A stretch of 64,000 nucleotides of DNA from Marinospirillum celere (GTDB taxonomy: Bacteria; Pseudomonadota; Gammaproteobacteria; Pseudomonadales; Halomonadaceae), in contig NZ_FOLH01000002.1 in NCBI RefSeq assembly GCF_900112235.1, positions 372,001-436,000 on the forward strand, in the 5' to 3' direction. Made by a program: the position numbers and the translations under genes. How positions within the stretch are numbered: position 1 is the first letter of the stretch; each line of letters opens with the position of its first letter. The notes beneath the pieces were generated by a model, which was given only the letters and a program-made list of their open reading frames with translations, did no database searches and was not told the origin of the DNA. Below are positions 55,992 to 64,000 of this stretch, one piece after another.

Positions 55992-56133
55992 ATCACGTCC
56001 AAAATTGGTGGCGGTCGCCCAATTATGATCCCTAAAAAATCTTTTTGTTCGAATTCATCGTTGTATTTGGTAGATTGATTGCTAACGAATGAAGCCTTTC
56101 TGAATTTTTATGTAGAGCCTAAGGGGAAACTTA

Positions 56134-57156
56134 ATGATTAGAAGAGCAGGAATGCTCATGGTGGGCTTGCTGGCCTGGCCTGCTTTGGTGTTGAGTGAAC
56201 CAAATTTTGAGAGGGATGGCATTCCTGTGACTCTGCCGCAGGTGCAAGCACACCAAGCCTTTATTCTGGATTTTAATTACTTGCTTGCGGATCACTGGAC
56301 TTCAGTTGAAAGGTTAGGAGCTCAAGCAATTCCTGGCCTTTCTATTAATCAACTGCAACTGGCATTTATACCAGACGCTGCAGACAGCTATGATTTAAAC
56401 CTTAAATTTCAATCACAGAAAAACTCAGATTCTGGTTTTGAGCGAGGTTATCGCTGGGAAGCCGTAAACAACTTAAGCGACAGTCGAAACTTGCGTTGGC
56501 AAAAGGCTAGTGAACGTTCAAGTCTAGAAGTGACGGCTCAACTGGAGGGTTTTGAAGATGAAAAACCCCGCTGGTGGGCTTATCCTGTTGAAGCTTACGA
56601 GGCTGAGGGTGAGCGTATAGAGGCAATCAGTATTCTGATTGAAAAACCAACTAATCATCGTGATCGAGATAAGTATTCTTGGCGTTTTGCTCTGAGCAGT
56701 GATGAAGGGTTCAGTGTTAATGCACCTCGCCTTCGTAACTGGTCTGCTGAAGCAACTACTTTAGATAATAAACCTGTATGGAAAAGTTATTACCCAGGGC
56801 AGCGGTCTGACCAAGCCTTTACTGTGAATCTGCACTTGGATTCTAACTATGTTAGAGAGGTTGGGCACTACTGGCAGTTTATTGTTCACCCTTCGATTAC
56901 CTATGATGATGAGACAGCCGAATGCTATATAGCCACGCGTGTTTACGGTGATGTGAAGGCACCTGAAGTTGAAGCCTTGCGTGAGTTTCGTGGTGAGGTC
57001 TTAATGCAATCCGCTACAGGTCGTTGGCTGGTTCGTCAGTATTATCAATATTCGCCTGCTTTTGCGGAATGGATGGATGATAAACCGCGTTTGCAAGCTC
57101 TAGTTCGCTGGGGGCTGGATCGTTTGATTAGCTTCTGGCAGTGGTTTAGCCGCTAA
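56134..57156 (+). CDS. Stand-alone CFI-box-like secreted protein, paralogue of the protease C-terminus
   Basis: The 340-residue precursor has a signal peptide (MIRRAGMLMVGLLAWPALVLS). The mature part aligns along its whole length with the last 310 residues of the S8 protease at 44049: DGIPVTLPQVQAHQAFILDF against EGVPLQMPGIAVNQPFQLDL, RWWAYPVEAYEAEGERIEAISIL, and at the end Cys264 in ECYIATRVYG, LREFRGEVL and YYQYSPAFAEWMDDKPRL. The Cys is 76 residues from the C-terminus, in the protease 74. AAGGGGAAACTTA precedes the ATG. Function unknown; the shared module suggests shared export or anchoring. Confidence 0.8.
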   Translation: MIRRAGMLMVGLLAWPALVLSEPNFERDGIPVTLPQVQAHQAFILDFNYLLADHWTSVERLGAQAIPGLSINQLQLAFIPDAADSYDLNLKFQSQKNSDSGFERGYRWEAVNNLSDSRNLRWQKASERSSLEVTAQLEGFEDEKPRWWAYPVEAYEAEGERIEAISILIEKPTNHRDRDKYSWRFALSSDEGFSVNAPRLRNWSAEATTLDNKPVWKSYYPGQRSDQAFTVNLHLDSNYVREVGHYWQFIVHPSITYDDETAECYIATRVYGDVKAPEVEALREFRGEVLMQSATGRWLVRQYYQYSPAFAEWMDDKPRLQALVRWGLDRLISFWQWFSR

Positions 57157-58498
57157 TTAGTTCATTAAAATCAATCCCCGCCTCTCTGGGTGTTAGGCTT
57201 AGGTCACTTAGCGGGCGGGTGATGACTTGGGTGCCGGAGTCCCTATCCAGGCTCCAGTCAGCCAAAGCTTTGAAGACGTGCTCTATGCTAGTGCGCCCTT
57301 CAATGTCGGGGGTGTTAACCTTCCGGTTTTTGAGAACTTCAATTTCTCGCTCAGGGAAGAGTTCACCATAAACCCCGCCTTTCACTGGGGAGCCCAAGAG
57401 GATAAACAGGTTCCCTTCACCGTGATCCGTGCCGCGATCACCATTACTAAGAATCTGGCGGCCAAACTCACCGTTAAGGGAAACTACTAGATTATTCGCT
57501 GCGGTGGAGCCCAAGTGGCGATAAAGCTGGTGTAGGCCCTGGTTTTCACCAAAAAGGCTTGCCAGTAGCGGTTCTATGTCTTGTTTTTGGTTTTTGTTAC
57601 TATCCCAGCCGCCCAGTCCTAGGGAAGCAACCTTCATATTGAGCAAACCACCAACCTGACTTAGTAGGTCATACAGGGTTGTTATTTGTTGATGGAAGTT
57701 GCGGCTCAAGTTGAGTTCGGCCAGTTCTTCAGGCAGCGGGGTGGCGAGGGCGGCATTTAAATCTCTGCTAAGGTTTCTAAGTTCATATTCGTGATCAAGC
57801 AACTGGTGCAGGTGTTCAGGCAACTGGTGACGTTTATTCTGTAGACTGGCGTAATAGCTGCTGTGAGCACGGGAAATGACTAAGCGCCAGTGGGCTTCCC
57901 TGTCATTTACATCATCAAGGCGTGAGTCAGTGCGATGGTCAAAAAGACCGGCTGCCCGTGAGTTCTGTAGAGTGATTAGATTGTCACTGCGTGCACGGCG
58001 TTCAGTGTTAAACGGGTCGGGGGCATGGCAAAAACGCCGTGGCGTGGCGGTTAAGGATATAACCCGTCCTTGTGGGTGCTCAGCTGCCAGGCGGCAACCC
58101 CAACCGGAGCCAAGAAGTTCGTTTGCTTGAGTATCCCAGCGCCCATACTCCAGAGCCAGTAGCGAGTGAACATGATCCCGCGAGCGGGAGCCAAATACAT
58201 TAGCGATAAGAGCAACTCGCCCGGCCAGGATTTCATCTTTGAGCCAGTTGGCTTTTTTGAGAACCTCAAAAGTATGGCCATCAAAATTTATAGAGTCATA
58301 GTCTTCTTCCCAGTAGTTTTTGATGGTGTCCGGGTTGCTGTTTCTGAGATAGTGGGCAGTAAAGTGGTTACGCCAAAAGCTTTCACCTAGAGCCTAGGTG
58401 CTGAAACCGCTCGCTAAGCCCAGGAGGCCGGATGAAAGGTAAAAGCGTGTAGCCAAGCTGGAGCTGGCAAGCTGCTTAAGAAAGTCGCGTCTGTGCAT
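57146..58498 (-). pseudogene. DUF1501-family gene interrupted by an in-frame TAG
   Basis: Translation from the ATG at 58498 (GGAGG site seven bases upstream) gives MHRRDFLKQLASSSLATR, a twin-arginine-type start, then stops at TAG codon 35 (58394-58396). The same frame then stays open to the TGA/TAA end at 57146, in total 451 codons without another break. The downstream part has DUF1501 features: SRSRDHVHSLLALEYGRWDT, SLGLGGWDSNK and SLNGEFGRQILSNGDRGTDHG. DUF1501 proteins are Tat-exported sulfatase-like proteins of unknown function. Its last 11 bp overlap the CFI-box gene. A nonsense mutation or read-through codon are the main explanations. Confidence 0.75.
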
Positions 58499-58656
58499 TA
58501 GCGGCCCTCCTGGAAAAACATAAAGGGAGTTCCGGCAATAAAGTTAACAGCTTGACCGATATGGTTTGCGAGTCGAAGGCGCTGTTTTTCTGTTTCTGTG
58601 AAAACGCAGGCATCAGACTGGTGAAAAAAGTGTACGAAAATTCTGACAAATTCTCG
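58498..58656 (-). pseudogene. C-terminal remnant of a gene upstream of the DUF1501 gene (possibly DUF1800)
   Basis: A stretch of 52 codons without a usable start runs from a TAA at 58657-58659 to a TAA that overlaps the DUF1501 ATG (TAATG). It reads HFFHQSDACVFTETEKQRL and ends NHIGQAVNFIAGTPFMFFQ-like. DUF1800 genes often sit just before DUF1501 genes, and this looks like the tail of one, but the resemblance is weak. The one-base stop/start overlap supports a former operon mate. Confidence 0.35.
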
Positions 58657-58773
58657 TTAGAGATGAGTTATCCTTTTTCAGTTTAATAAGATCAATAGCC
58701 TAGTTTTATTGGTCTGTTAATTCCGTTATTATCCAAGGGTTTTGGTGAGTTTCCGTTAAGGACGAATGTTTTC

Positions 58774-60441
58774 ATGCCCAAGCTTTCACGCCGTCGTTTT
58801 CTTCAGGCTTCTTTGGCCAGTGCTGCTGCTACTGGGTTGGCAGGCTGTGCTTCCAAGGGCGCTGCGCGTCCTTCTCCTCCAGCCGATGGGCAGTTGCAGC
58901 TGCTGTTTTATGCGGATACTCACGCCCACTGGCTACCTGTGCATTCTCATCCTGCTGCCAATCATTTGGGGCCCATGTCGTTACTGGGGCAGGCGCCCTA
59001 TTTAACGGAATCCAGCCGTCTGTCCAGCTTGGGTATTGCAGAAACGACTTCGGCGGCAGCTTGGTTGACTGCTTCTGCCGCGCGCCAACAATCCCAGCAG
59101 TTAGGCCAAATGGGAGGCTATGCGGCTTTGGCCAGTGCCTTGCAGGAAAAACGCGAAGCTTTTGGAGCTGAAGCTAGTTTAACGCTTGAAGGCGGCCAAT
59201 GTTGGAATGGCAGTGGTTTGGCACAAATGTCAGCAGGACGTCATGGCCCTCTATCGAGTGATTGGCTGGGAGCTGATGTCAGGGTTGCCAGTGAAGAACA
59301 GCGTTTATGGCCTTCAGCTTATAAGCAGCTTTATTCCAGCTTTCGACGTCCGGTTCTGACCAGTGATCAGCCAACAGCCTATTTCAGCAAGGGGGGGATA
59401 GAAGTCGCCGTGGTCGGTGTGACTGACCCTTCCTGGCAAGTAGGCCGTTTTGATGAGCAAGACTGGTTGAATAGCATTCAGCAGCAGGTGGATGCAGCGG
59501 GACAAAAAGCAGCCTTGGTGGTGGTGCTCTCTGATGCAGGCACCAACCCTGATTTTTGGCTGGCTCAACAGCTGCAAGGGGTTGATTTAATTCTATCTTC
59601 CCGTGGCCAGGATCTTTGGCCGCAACTGGTTTACCCACGCCAAAATACGGCGGCTCCCATTCCTGTATGCCTGGCCGGTAGTCAGGGGCAGGGCTTTTTT
59701 ACTATACAAGTGCGGCCTGGTAGCTATGGGTGGCAACTGGATGCAGAGTTTCACCCGGTGTGGAGTCGCCTGACCGAAGAAGATGCCGAGGTAGCTGATC
59801 AAATCACTCGCCTGCGCGCTCCCTATGCGGGATGGTTGGACCAACCCTTGGGCAAAGCACCTGGGTGGCTGTATCGGCGCGATGCTTTGGCCGGTAGCTG
59901 GGATCAGTTGATAGCTGAAGCTCTAAAAACCACGGGAGCTGATTTGACCTTTGCACCTGGTTTGAGACAGGGGCTGGCAGTACCCCCTGGCGTAGTGATT
60001 ACCCGCGAACATCTGCTTAGTTTGACGGGGGGTTATGAAGCGCCGGTGTTTAATGTCGGTGCTAACCGCAGGCAGCTGCGTTCACGTTTGGAATCCGGTG
60101 CCAGCCAATGGCTGGGTGACCAGCTCTATTTACATACTAGTGAAGATCTACCGCGCTTAACCGGTAGTCATTATGTATTGCGTTATCAGGCTCAGGCCGG
60201 TCAACGGGTTTCTGAGTTGGAATGGCCGGCTGCCTCAACGACTGAACAATTACGAGTATCGGGTTGGTCCCGCCATTATCAGGGTGAAGGAACTCCGCTG
60301 TGGCAGCTTTTAGAAGCCTGGTTACGTCAGCAGTCGGAAGACTGGCAGTTACCTGAAATTGAAAAACCAAGTCTGGCTTTTGTGGAAGGTCATCCAGGAT
60401 GGCATCCTGAAGCCTTACTGGATGAGGCTGGTGGGTCGTGA
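58774..60441 (+). CDS. Tat-exported SoxB/5'-nucleotidase-like lipoprotein with degenerate metal site
   Basis: The 555-residue precursor has a Tat signal (SRRRFLQASLAS) ending in lipobox LAGC (Cys25). The body follows SoxB-type metallophosphoesterases: YADTHAHWLPVHSHPA (Asp48, His50) is the first metal motif. The others are altered: DGGDTWQGS is EGGQCWNGS (139-147), the usual SHNG is SDAG (253-256) and GHTHD is SSRGQD (275-280). It therefore probably lacks phosphoesterase or thiosulfohydrolase activity. It ends with a 4-base overlap on gspC (GTGA), which couples it to the type II secretion genes. The usual sox cluster is absent. Confidence 0.75.
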   Translation: MPKLSRRRFLQASLASAAATGLAGCASKGAARPSPPADGQLQLLFYADTHAHWLPVHSHPAANHLGPMSLLGQAPYLTESSRLSSLGIAETTSAAAWLTASAARQQSQQLGQMGGYAALASALQEKREAFGAEASLTLEGGQCWNGSGLAQMSAGRHGPLSSDWLGADVRVASEEQRLWPSAYKQLYSSFRRPVLTSDQPTAYFSKGGIEVAVVGVTDPSWQVGRFDEQDWLNSIQQQVDAAGQKAALVVVLSDAGTNPDFWLAQQLQGVDLILSSRGQDLWPQLVYPRQNTAAPIPVCLAGSQGQGFFTIQVRPGSYGWQLDAEFHPVWSRLTEEDAEVADQITRLRAPYAGWLDQPLGKAPGWLYRRDALAGSWDQLIAEALKTTGADLTFAPGLRQGLAVPPGVVITREHLLSLTGGYEAPVFNVGANRRQLRSRLESGASQWLGDQLYLHTSEDLPRLTGSHYVLRYQAQAGQRVSELEWPAASTTEQLRVSGWSRHYQGEGTPLWQLLEAWLRQQSEDWQLPEIEKPSLAFVEGHPGWHPEALLDEAGGS

Positions 60442-61391
60442 AAGGGGTAGCCGTTAAGTCAGCACTCCGCTGGTCTTTGGTAGTACTTGGCTGGCTGCTT
60501 TTGGCTCCAGTTTTGGCTGCTTTTATTTGGACTTTGATGGAAACCCTGGCGCCTTTGCCTCAGGATACTTCAACAAGTTCCCGCACATCCGGCCCTGAGG
60601 TTCTTTGGATCACTAATTTGGATGACTACTGGCAGCCTGCGCAAGAGCAGCAACCGCTTGAAGAGGTTCAGCCCGTTGAGCGCAGCCGTTTGCGTGTGGA
60701 TGTCCAGGGAGTGCTCTTTTCATCCCGGCCAGAACGCTCTCTAGTGCTTCTAAAATACCGGAATCAGGATAGAACCCTGTCTATTGGTGATCAACTGGAA
60801 GAAGGTGTGACCCTGGCAGAAATTCATCAGGATGCATTGATCTTCAATAGAAATGGCCGGCTGGAAAGAGTGGATTGGCAACTTGCTCAGGAAGACCGCC
60901 AAAGCAGGAGAAGCAGTCTGCTTGATCAGGGCGAAGCGACAACCTCTTCAAGACGCTCCCCAGAAGGACGCAGTCAAGCCAATCAAAGAGCTGCAACGGG
61001 AAATTCAGAGGCCAGTGATGCGGCTGTAGAGTCACAGCAAATTTCCCGTCAGGAGACTGTGGGCATTCGGCCTCTGGAAGAAACCTTCGGACCGGATTTT
61101 CGTGAGTCCTTGGTGCGTGATCCTTTACAGTTGATGCGGCATATTACCGTTTCCCCGCATAATGAAGGTGGTCAGCTGCAGGGGTTTAGAATACGTCCGG
61201 GTTCAGATCCGGCACTTTTTGAAAGCCTGGGTCTGGAAGCGGGTGATCTGGTTGTTAGTGTTGATGGTGTTCCCGTCAGCGATACCGCTGCTATGATGAA
61301 TCTGCATGGACAGTTAGCGACAGCAAGAAGTTTGGATGTGGAAATTCTGCGGGATGGTGAGCGCCTGCTATTCAGCTTGGAAATGGAGTAA
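60438..61391 (+). CDS. gspC: Type II secretion system protein GspC
   Basis: GspC links the inner-membrane platform to the secretin. The 317-residue protein has one membrane helix near residues 12-35, a periplasmic HR domain (VDVQGVLFSSRPERSLVLL to NRNGRLERVDW, about 85-155), a Ser/Gln-rich linker and a C-terminal PDZ domain (GFRIRPGSDPALFESLGLEAGDLVVSVDG). The GTG start overlaps the upstream stop. gspD follows after three bases. Confidence 0.93.
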   Translation: MKGVAVKSALRWSLVVLGWLLLAPVLAAFIWTLMETLAPLPQDTSTSSRTSGPEVLWITNLDDYWQPAQEQQPLEEVQPVERSRLRVDVQGVLFSSRPERSLVLLKYRNQDRTLSIGDQLEEGVTLAEIHQDALIFNRNGRLERVDWQLAQEDRQSRRSSLLDQGEATTSSRRSPEGRSQANQRAATGNSEASDAAVESQQISRQETVGIRPLEETFGPDFRESLVRDPLQLMRHITVSPHNEGGQLQGFRIRPGSDPALFESLGLEAGDLVVSVDGVPVSDTAAMMNLHGQLATARSLDVEILRDGERLLFSLEME

Positions 61392-61394
61392 ACC

Positions 61395-63317
61395 GTGAAG
61401 CTTCTGATAAAAATAATGTTGGTTCTACTCTGTAGCCTACCTCTGGTGGCTTGGGCACAAGAAGAGCGTTTTTCAGTGAACCTGAAGGATGTTGAACTGG
61501 CTGAATTTATAGATAGTGTTGGGCGCATTACCGACCGGACCTTTATGCTGGACCCCAGGGTTAGAGGCAGGGTCAGTATTCGTAGCCAAAGGCAACTAAC
61601 CGCAGACGAAGTCTATCAAGTCTTTCTTTCTCAACTGCGCGTGAATGGCTTTGCCGTGGTTGAAATGGATGATGATCGCCTGAAGATAGTGCCGGAACAA
61701 ACCGCACGTTTGGAACCCATACGCGTTGAAGGCGCAGAAGCACCCAATACGGATGGTCAGGACATTATGGCTACACGCGTGCTGGAAGTGCGCCATTCCA
61801 GTGCTGCTCAGTTGGTCAATATCTTGACTCCTCTGATGGACAGGCGCATCGGGGTAATTACTCATTATGAGCCTTCCAACCTGCTGATTCTCACTGATTG
61901 GGGCACTAATCTGGAACGCTTGACCAATCTGGTCAGGCGTATAGATACCGCCAGTAGTGATGATCTGGAAATGCTGGTGCTGGAACATGCAGCCGCTTCA
62001 GAAATGGAACAGCTGCTCAATCAATTGCTGCGCCGTGAAGGGCGTGGTGGACAGGCCCCGACAATTATCTCCGACAACCGTTTGAATGTGCTTTTGGTGA
62101 GAGGGGACAGTGCAACCCGTAATGAAGTCAGGCGCTTGATTAGTGAACTGGATCAGCCTGTGGAGCGCTCAGCAAATACCCAGGTTTTTTATCTGCGCCA
62201 TGCTTCGGCTACAGAAATGGTCAGTCTGCTGCAAAATCTGGCTGAAGATGAACAAGCTGCTGGTGAAGGGAGTGAAAGAAGGCGTTTGAATATTCAGGCC
62301 CATGAGTCCACCAATGCCCTGGTTATTTCAGGAAGCCCGTATCAGCTGCGGGAAATGCGTCTGATCATTGACCAGCTGGACATTCGCCGTGCCCAGGTAC
62401 TGGTTGAAGCCATCATTGTGGAAATTTCTGAGCGCCAGGCCAGAGAGTTAGGGGTGAGCTGGTTATTCGGTGACACCAGTGGCGGGGCTGTACCCGTGGC
62501 CTCGGGCAATTTTGGCGGGGGGCTGGGAGGTGTTGCCGAGGGTTACTCTTCAGGAGGTGATGCCGGGGCTTTGGCAGCCTTGGCTGGTATCCAAGGCTTG
62601 GCTGCAGGTGTGGGGCGTATTTCCAGTTCCGGGATTAGCTTTGCTGCCATTTTACGTGCTCTGGAAACAGAAACGGATTCCAATATCCTCTCCACGCCCA
62701 GTCTTTTGACCCTGGATAATGCCGAAGCTTCGATTCTGGTCGGCCAGGAAGTTCCTTTCATCACCGGAAACCAGTTGGATACCAACAACAATCCCTTCCA
62801 AACCATTCAGCGCCGGGAAGTGGGGGTACGCCTGCAAATCAAACCCCAAATCAATGATGGTGATTCTGTCCGTCTGGAAATCATGCAGGAGGTCTCGAAT
62901 GTTGAAGACAGTGTGCAAGGAGCTGCTGACCTGATTACCAACAAGCGTGAAATCAATACCACCGTGATGGCTGATAATGATGACATTATCGTACTAGGCG
63001 GGTTGATTCAGGATGAACAGCAGGAAATTGTTCGCAAGGTTCCTTTGCTGGGTGATATTCCCTGGCTGGGAGCTTTGTTTCGATCCACCTCTGTTTCAAC
63101 TGAAAAACGCAACCTGATGGTGTTTATCAAACCACAAATCCTACATGACCGGGATGCCCTGGCTTTGGCCAGCAGTGATAAGTACCGTTATATGCGTGCA
63201 GCTCATCTGCTGCGCAGTGAAAGCAGTCGACGCCTGGATGAATGGGAGCCCCGTACTGCAGCTAATCAGAATTTAACGCTGGAAGACCTTTTTCCTGCCC
63301 GCTGGGAAAACCGTTAA
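61395..63317 (+). CDS. gspD: Type II secretion system secretin GspD
   Basis: GspD forms the outer-membrane channel. The 640-residue precursor has a signal peptide (ending near VAWA), an N0 domain starting FSVNLKDVELAEFIDSVGRI, N1-N3 ring domains with LEVRHSSAAQLVNIL and VFYLRHASATEMVSLLQNL, and the secretin domain with VGQEVPFITGNQ, VGVRLQIKPQIN and DDIIVLGGLIQD. The Gly-rich insertion after LGVSWLFGDTSGG is typical. GTG start with GGAG upstream. Its stop overlaps the gspE ATG by one base. Confidence 0.96.
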   Translation: MKLLIKIMLVLLCSLPLVAWAQEERFSVNLKDVELAEFIDSVGRITDRTFMLDPRVRGRVSIRSQRQLTADEVYQVFLSQLRVNGFAVVEMDDDRLKIVPEQTARLEPIRVEGAEAPNTDGQDIMATRVLEVRHSSAAQLVNILTPLMDRRIGVITHYEPSNLLILTDWGTNLERLTNLVRRIDTASSDDLEMLVLEHAAASEMEQLLNQLLRREGRGGQAPTIISDNRLNVLLVRGDSATRNEVRRLISELDQPVERSANTQVFYLRHASATEMVSLLQNLAEDEQAAGEGSERRRLNIQAHESTNALVISGSPYQLREMRLIIDQLDIRRAQVLVEAIIVEISERQARELGVSWLFGDTSGGAVPVASGNFGGGLGGVAEGYSSGGDAGALAALAGIQGLAAGVGRISSSGISFAAILRALETETDSNILSTPSLLTLDNAEASILVGQEVPFITGNQLDTNNNPFQTIQRREVGVRLQIKPQINDGDSVRLEIMQEVSNVEDSVQGAADLITNKREINTTVMADNDDIIVLGGLIQDEQQEIVRKVPLLGDIPWLGALFRSTSVSTEKRNLMVFIKPQILHDRDALALASSDKYRYMRAAHLLRSESSRRLDEWEPRTAANQNLTLEDLFPARWENR

Positions 63318-64000
63318 TGATGGTGGAGTTACTACCTTACCGTTTTGCTAAGCGTTATGGCTTCCTGGTTGAACCCCAAGCCGATGGGCAGTTTATTCTG
63401 GTTGCTGAAGAAGGTGCTGAGTTTAAACAGCTGCAGGAAGTGCTCCGTGTCCGTGGCGAACCGGCTCGAATTACTTGGGTCGATAAAGAGGAATTTGCCC
63501 GCGAATTATCACGCATCTACGATGCTGGACGCGCCTCAACCTCAGAGTTGATCGAAGGGCTGGAAGAAGTCAACCTTGATAGCCTGATGGAAGAATTACC
63601 CGCCATTGAAGACCTGCTGGAAAGCGAAGGCGAAGCACCGATTATCCGCTTGATCAATGGCCTCTTTTCCGAAGCTCTGCGCCTGTCCGCATCGGATATC
63701 CATATCGAAACCTTTGAGCAGGAACTGCTGGTACGCTTTCGTGTGGACGGCGTTTTGCTGGAAATCATGCGGCCACCCCGCAAGCTGGCGCCCATGCTGG
63801 TATCACGCATCAAGGTGATGGCTCGCCTGGATATTGCCGAAAAGCGTCACCCCCAGGATGGCCGGATTACGGTAAGAGCTGCGGGGCGGGAAGTGGATAT
63901 TCGTGTATCCACCCTGCCTTCCATTTACGGCGAAAGGGTGGTGATGCGGCTACTTGATAAAACCGCCGCACTAATGGGAATCACTGAGTTGGGTATGCCT
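63317..64000 (+). CDS. gspE: Type II secretion system ATPase GspE, N-terminal part
   Basis: The first 228 codons are present and the gene runs off the window. GspE is the cytoplasmic motor of type II secretion. It begins MMVELLPYRFAKRYGF, the usual T2SSE N-domain, and reaches SASDIHIETFEQELLVRFRVDG and DIAEKRHPQDGRITV-like sequence, the conserved strand region before the Walker A motif. The ATG lies on the gspD stop (TAATG). The Walker motifs lie beyond base 64000. Confidence 0.94.
   Translation, partial: MMVELLPYRFAKRYGFLVEPQADGQFILVAEEGAEFKQLQEVLRVRGEPARITWVDKEEFARELSRIYDAGRASTSELIEGLEEVNLDSLMEELPAIEDLLESEGEAPIIRLINGLFSEALRLSASDIHIETFEQELLVRFRVDGVLLEIMRPPRKLAPMLVSRIKVMARLDIAEKRHPQDGRITVRAAGREVDIRVSTLPSIYGERVVMRLLDKTAALMGITELGMP

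Overview
The window is a dense stretch of a gammaproteobacterial chromosome. The gene content and order (argJ followed by a MutT-ThiE fusion, an MvaT-type nucleoid protein, infA-bpt-aat, clpS-clpA, a 531-residue isocitrate lyase of the Pseudomonas kind, rluE-nudJ-mnmA-hflD-purB) point to the Pseudomonadales/Oceanospirillales branch, probably a marine or mildly halophilic bacterium. This placement is by recognition, not by a search. I found no rRNA, tRNA, CRISPR array, transposase or prophage.

Layout. 1-3.4 kb: the argJ tail, MutT-ThiE, yacG, coaE, mvaT and an unrecognised ADP-ribosyltransferase-like gene. 3.4-12 kb (minus strand): aceA, then a translation/purine block (rluE, nudJ, mnmA, hflD, purB, roxA, GNAT) with a structured repeat between hflD and purB. 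12-16.7 kb: clpS-clpA (plus) facing infA-bpt-aat (minus), which together make a full N-degron pathway. 16.8-21.2 kb: ftsK-lolA-rarA. 21.2-25.6 kb: type IV pilus genes pilD-pilC-pilB (minus) divergent from pilA. 25.7-37.3 kb: a membrane protein, a DUF5610 protein, aroG, tusE-B-C-D, yccA, a thiolase-like gene, trhP, tatD and a response regulator/7TM histidine kinase pair.

37.4-58.7 kb is the accessory part and holds nearly all the unfamiliar material. A perfect CRP-type palindrome precedes a run of envelope genes: a TPR plus beta-barrel protein, a secreted FecR-domain protein, two paralogous large lipoproteins and a subtilisin with a CFI-box-like C-terminal module. After a lipoprotein and a TonB receptor come an HTH-NBR1 regulator divergent from an SH3/M48 protease operon (with a perfect operator-like palindrome and a second CRP-type site between them), a third large lipoprotein, a barrel protein whose signal-peptide codons contain a perfect terminator hairpin, a DUF3108-like protein and a stand-alone copy of the subtilisin's C-terminal module. 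Two genes here are interrupted by single in-frame stops: TGA in the SH3 gene and TAG in a DUF1501 gene.

58.8-64 kb: a Tat-secreted SoxB-like lipoprotein that has lost most metal ligands is translationally coupled to gspC-gspD-gspE of a type II secretion system; gspE runs off the end. The secreted subtilisin and its paralogous module are plausible clients of such a system, but nothing in the sequence proves it. Several genes serve tRNA wobble-uridine modification (mnmA, tusBCDE, trhP), and mnmA and tusBCDE belong to one sulfur-transfer pathway.
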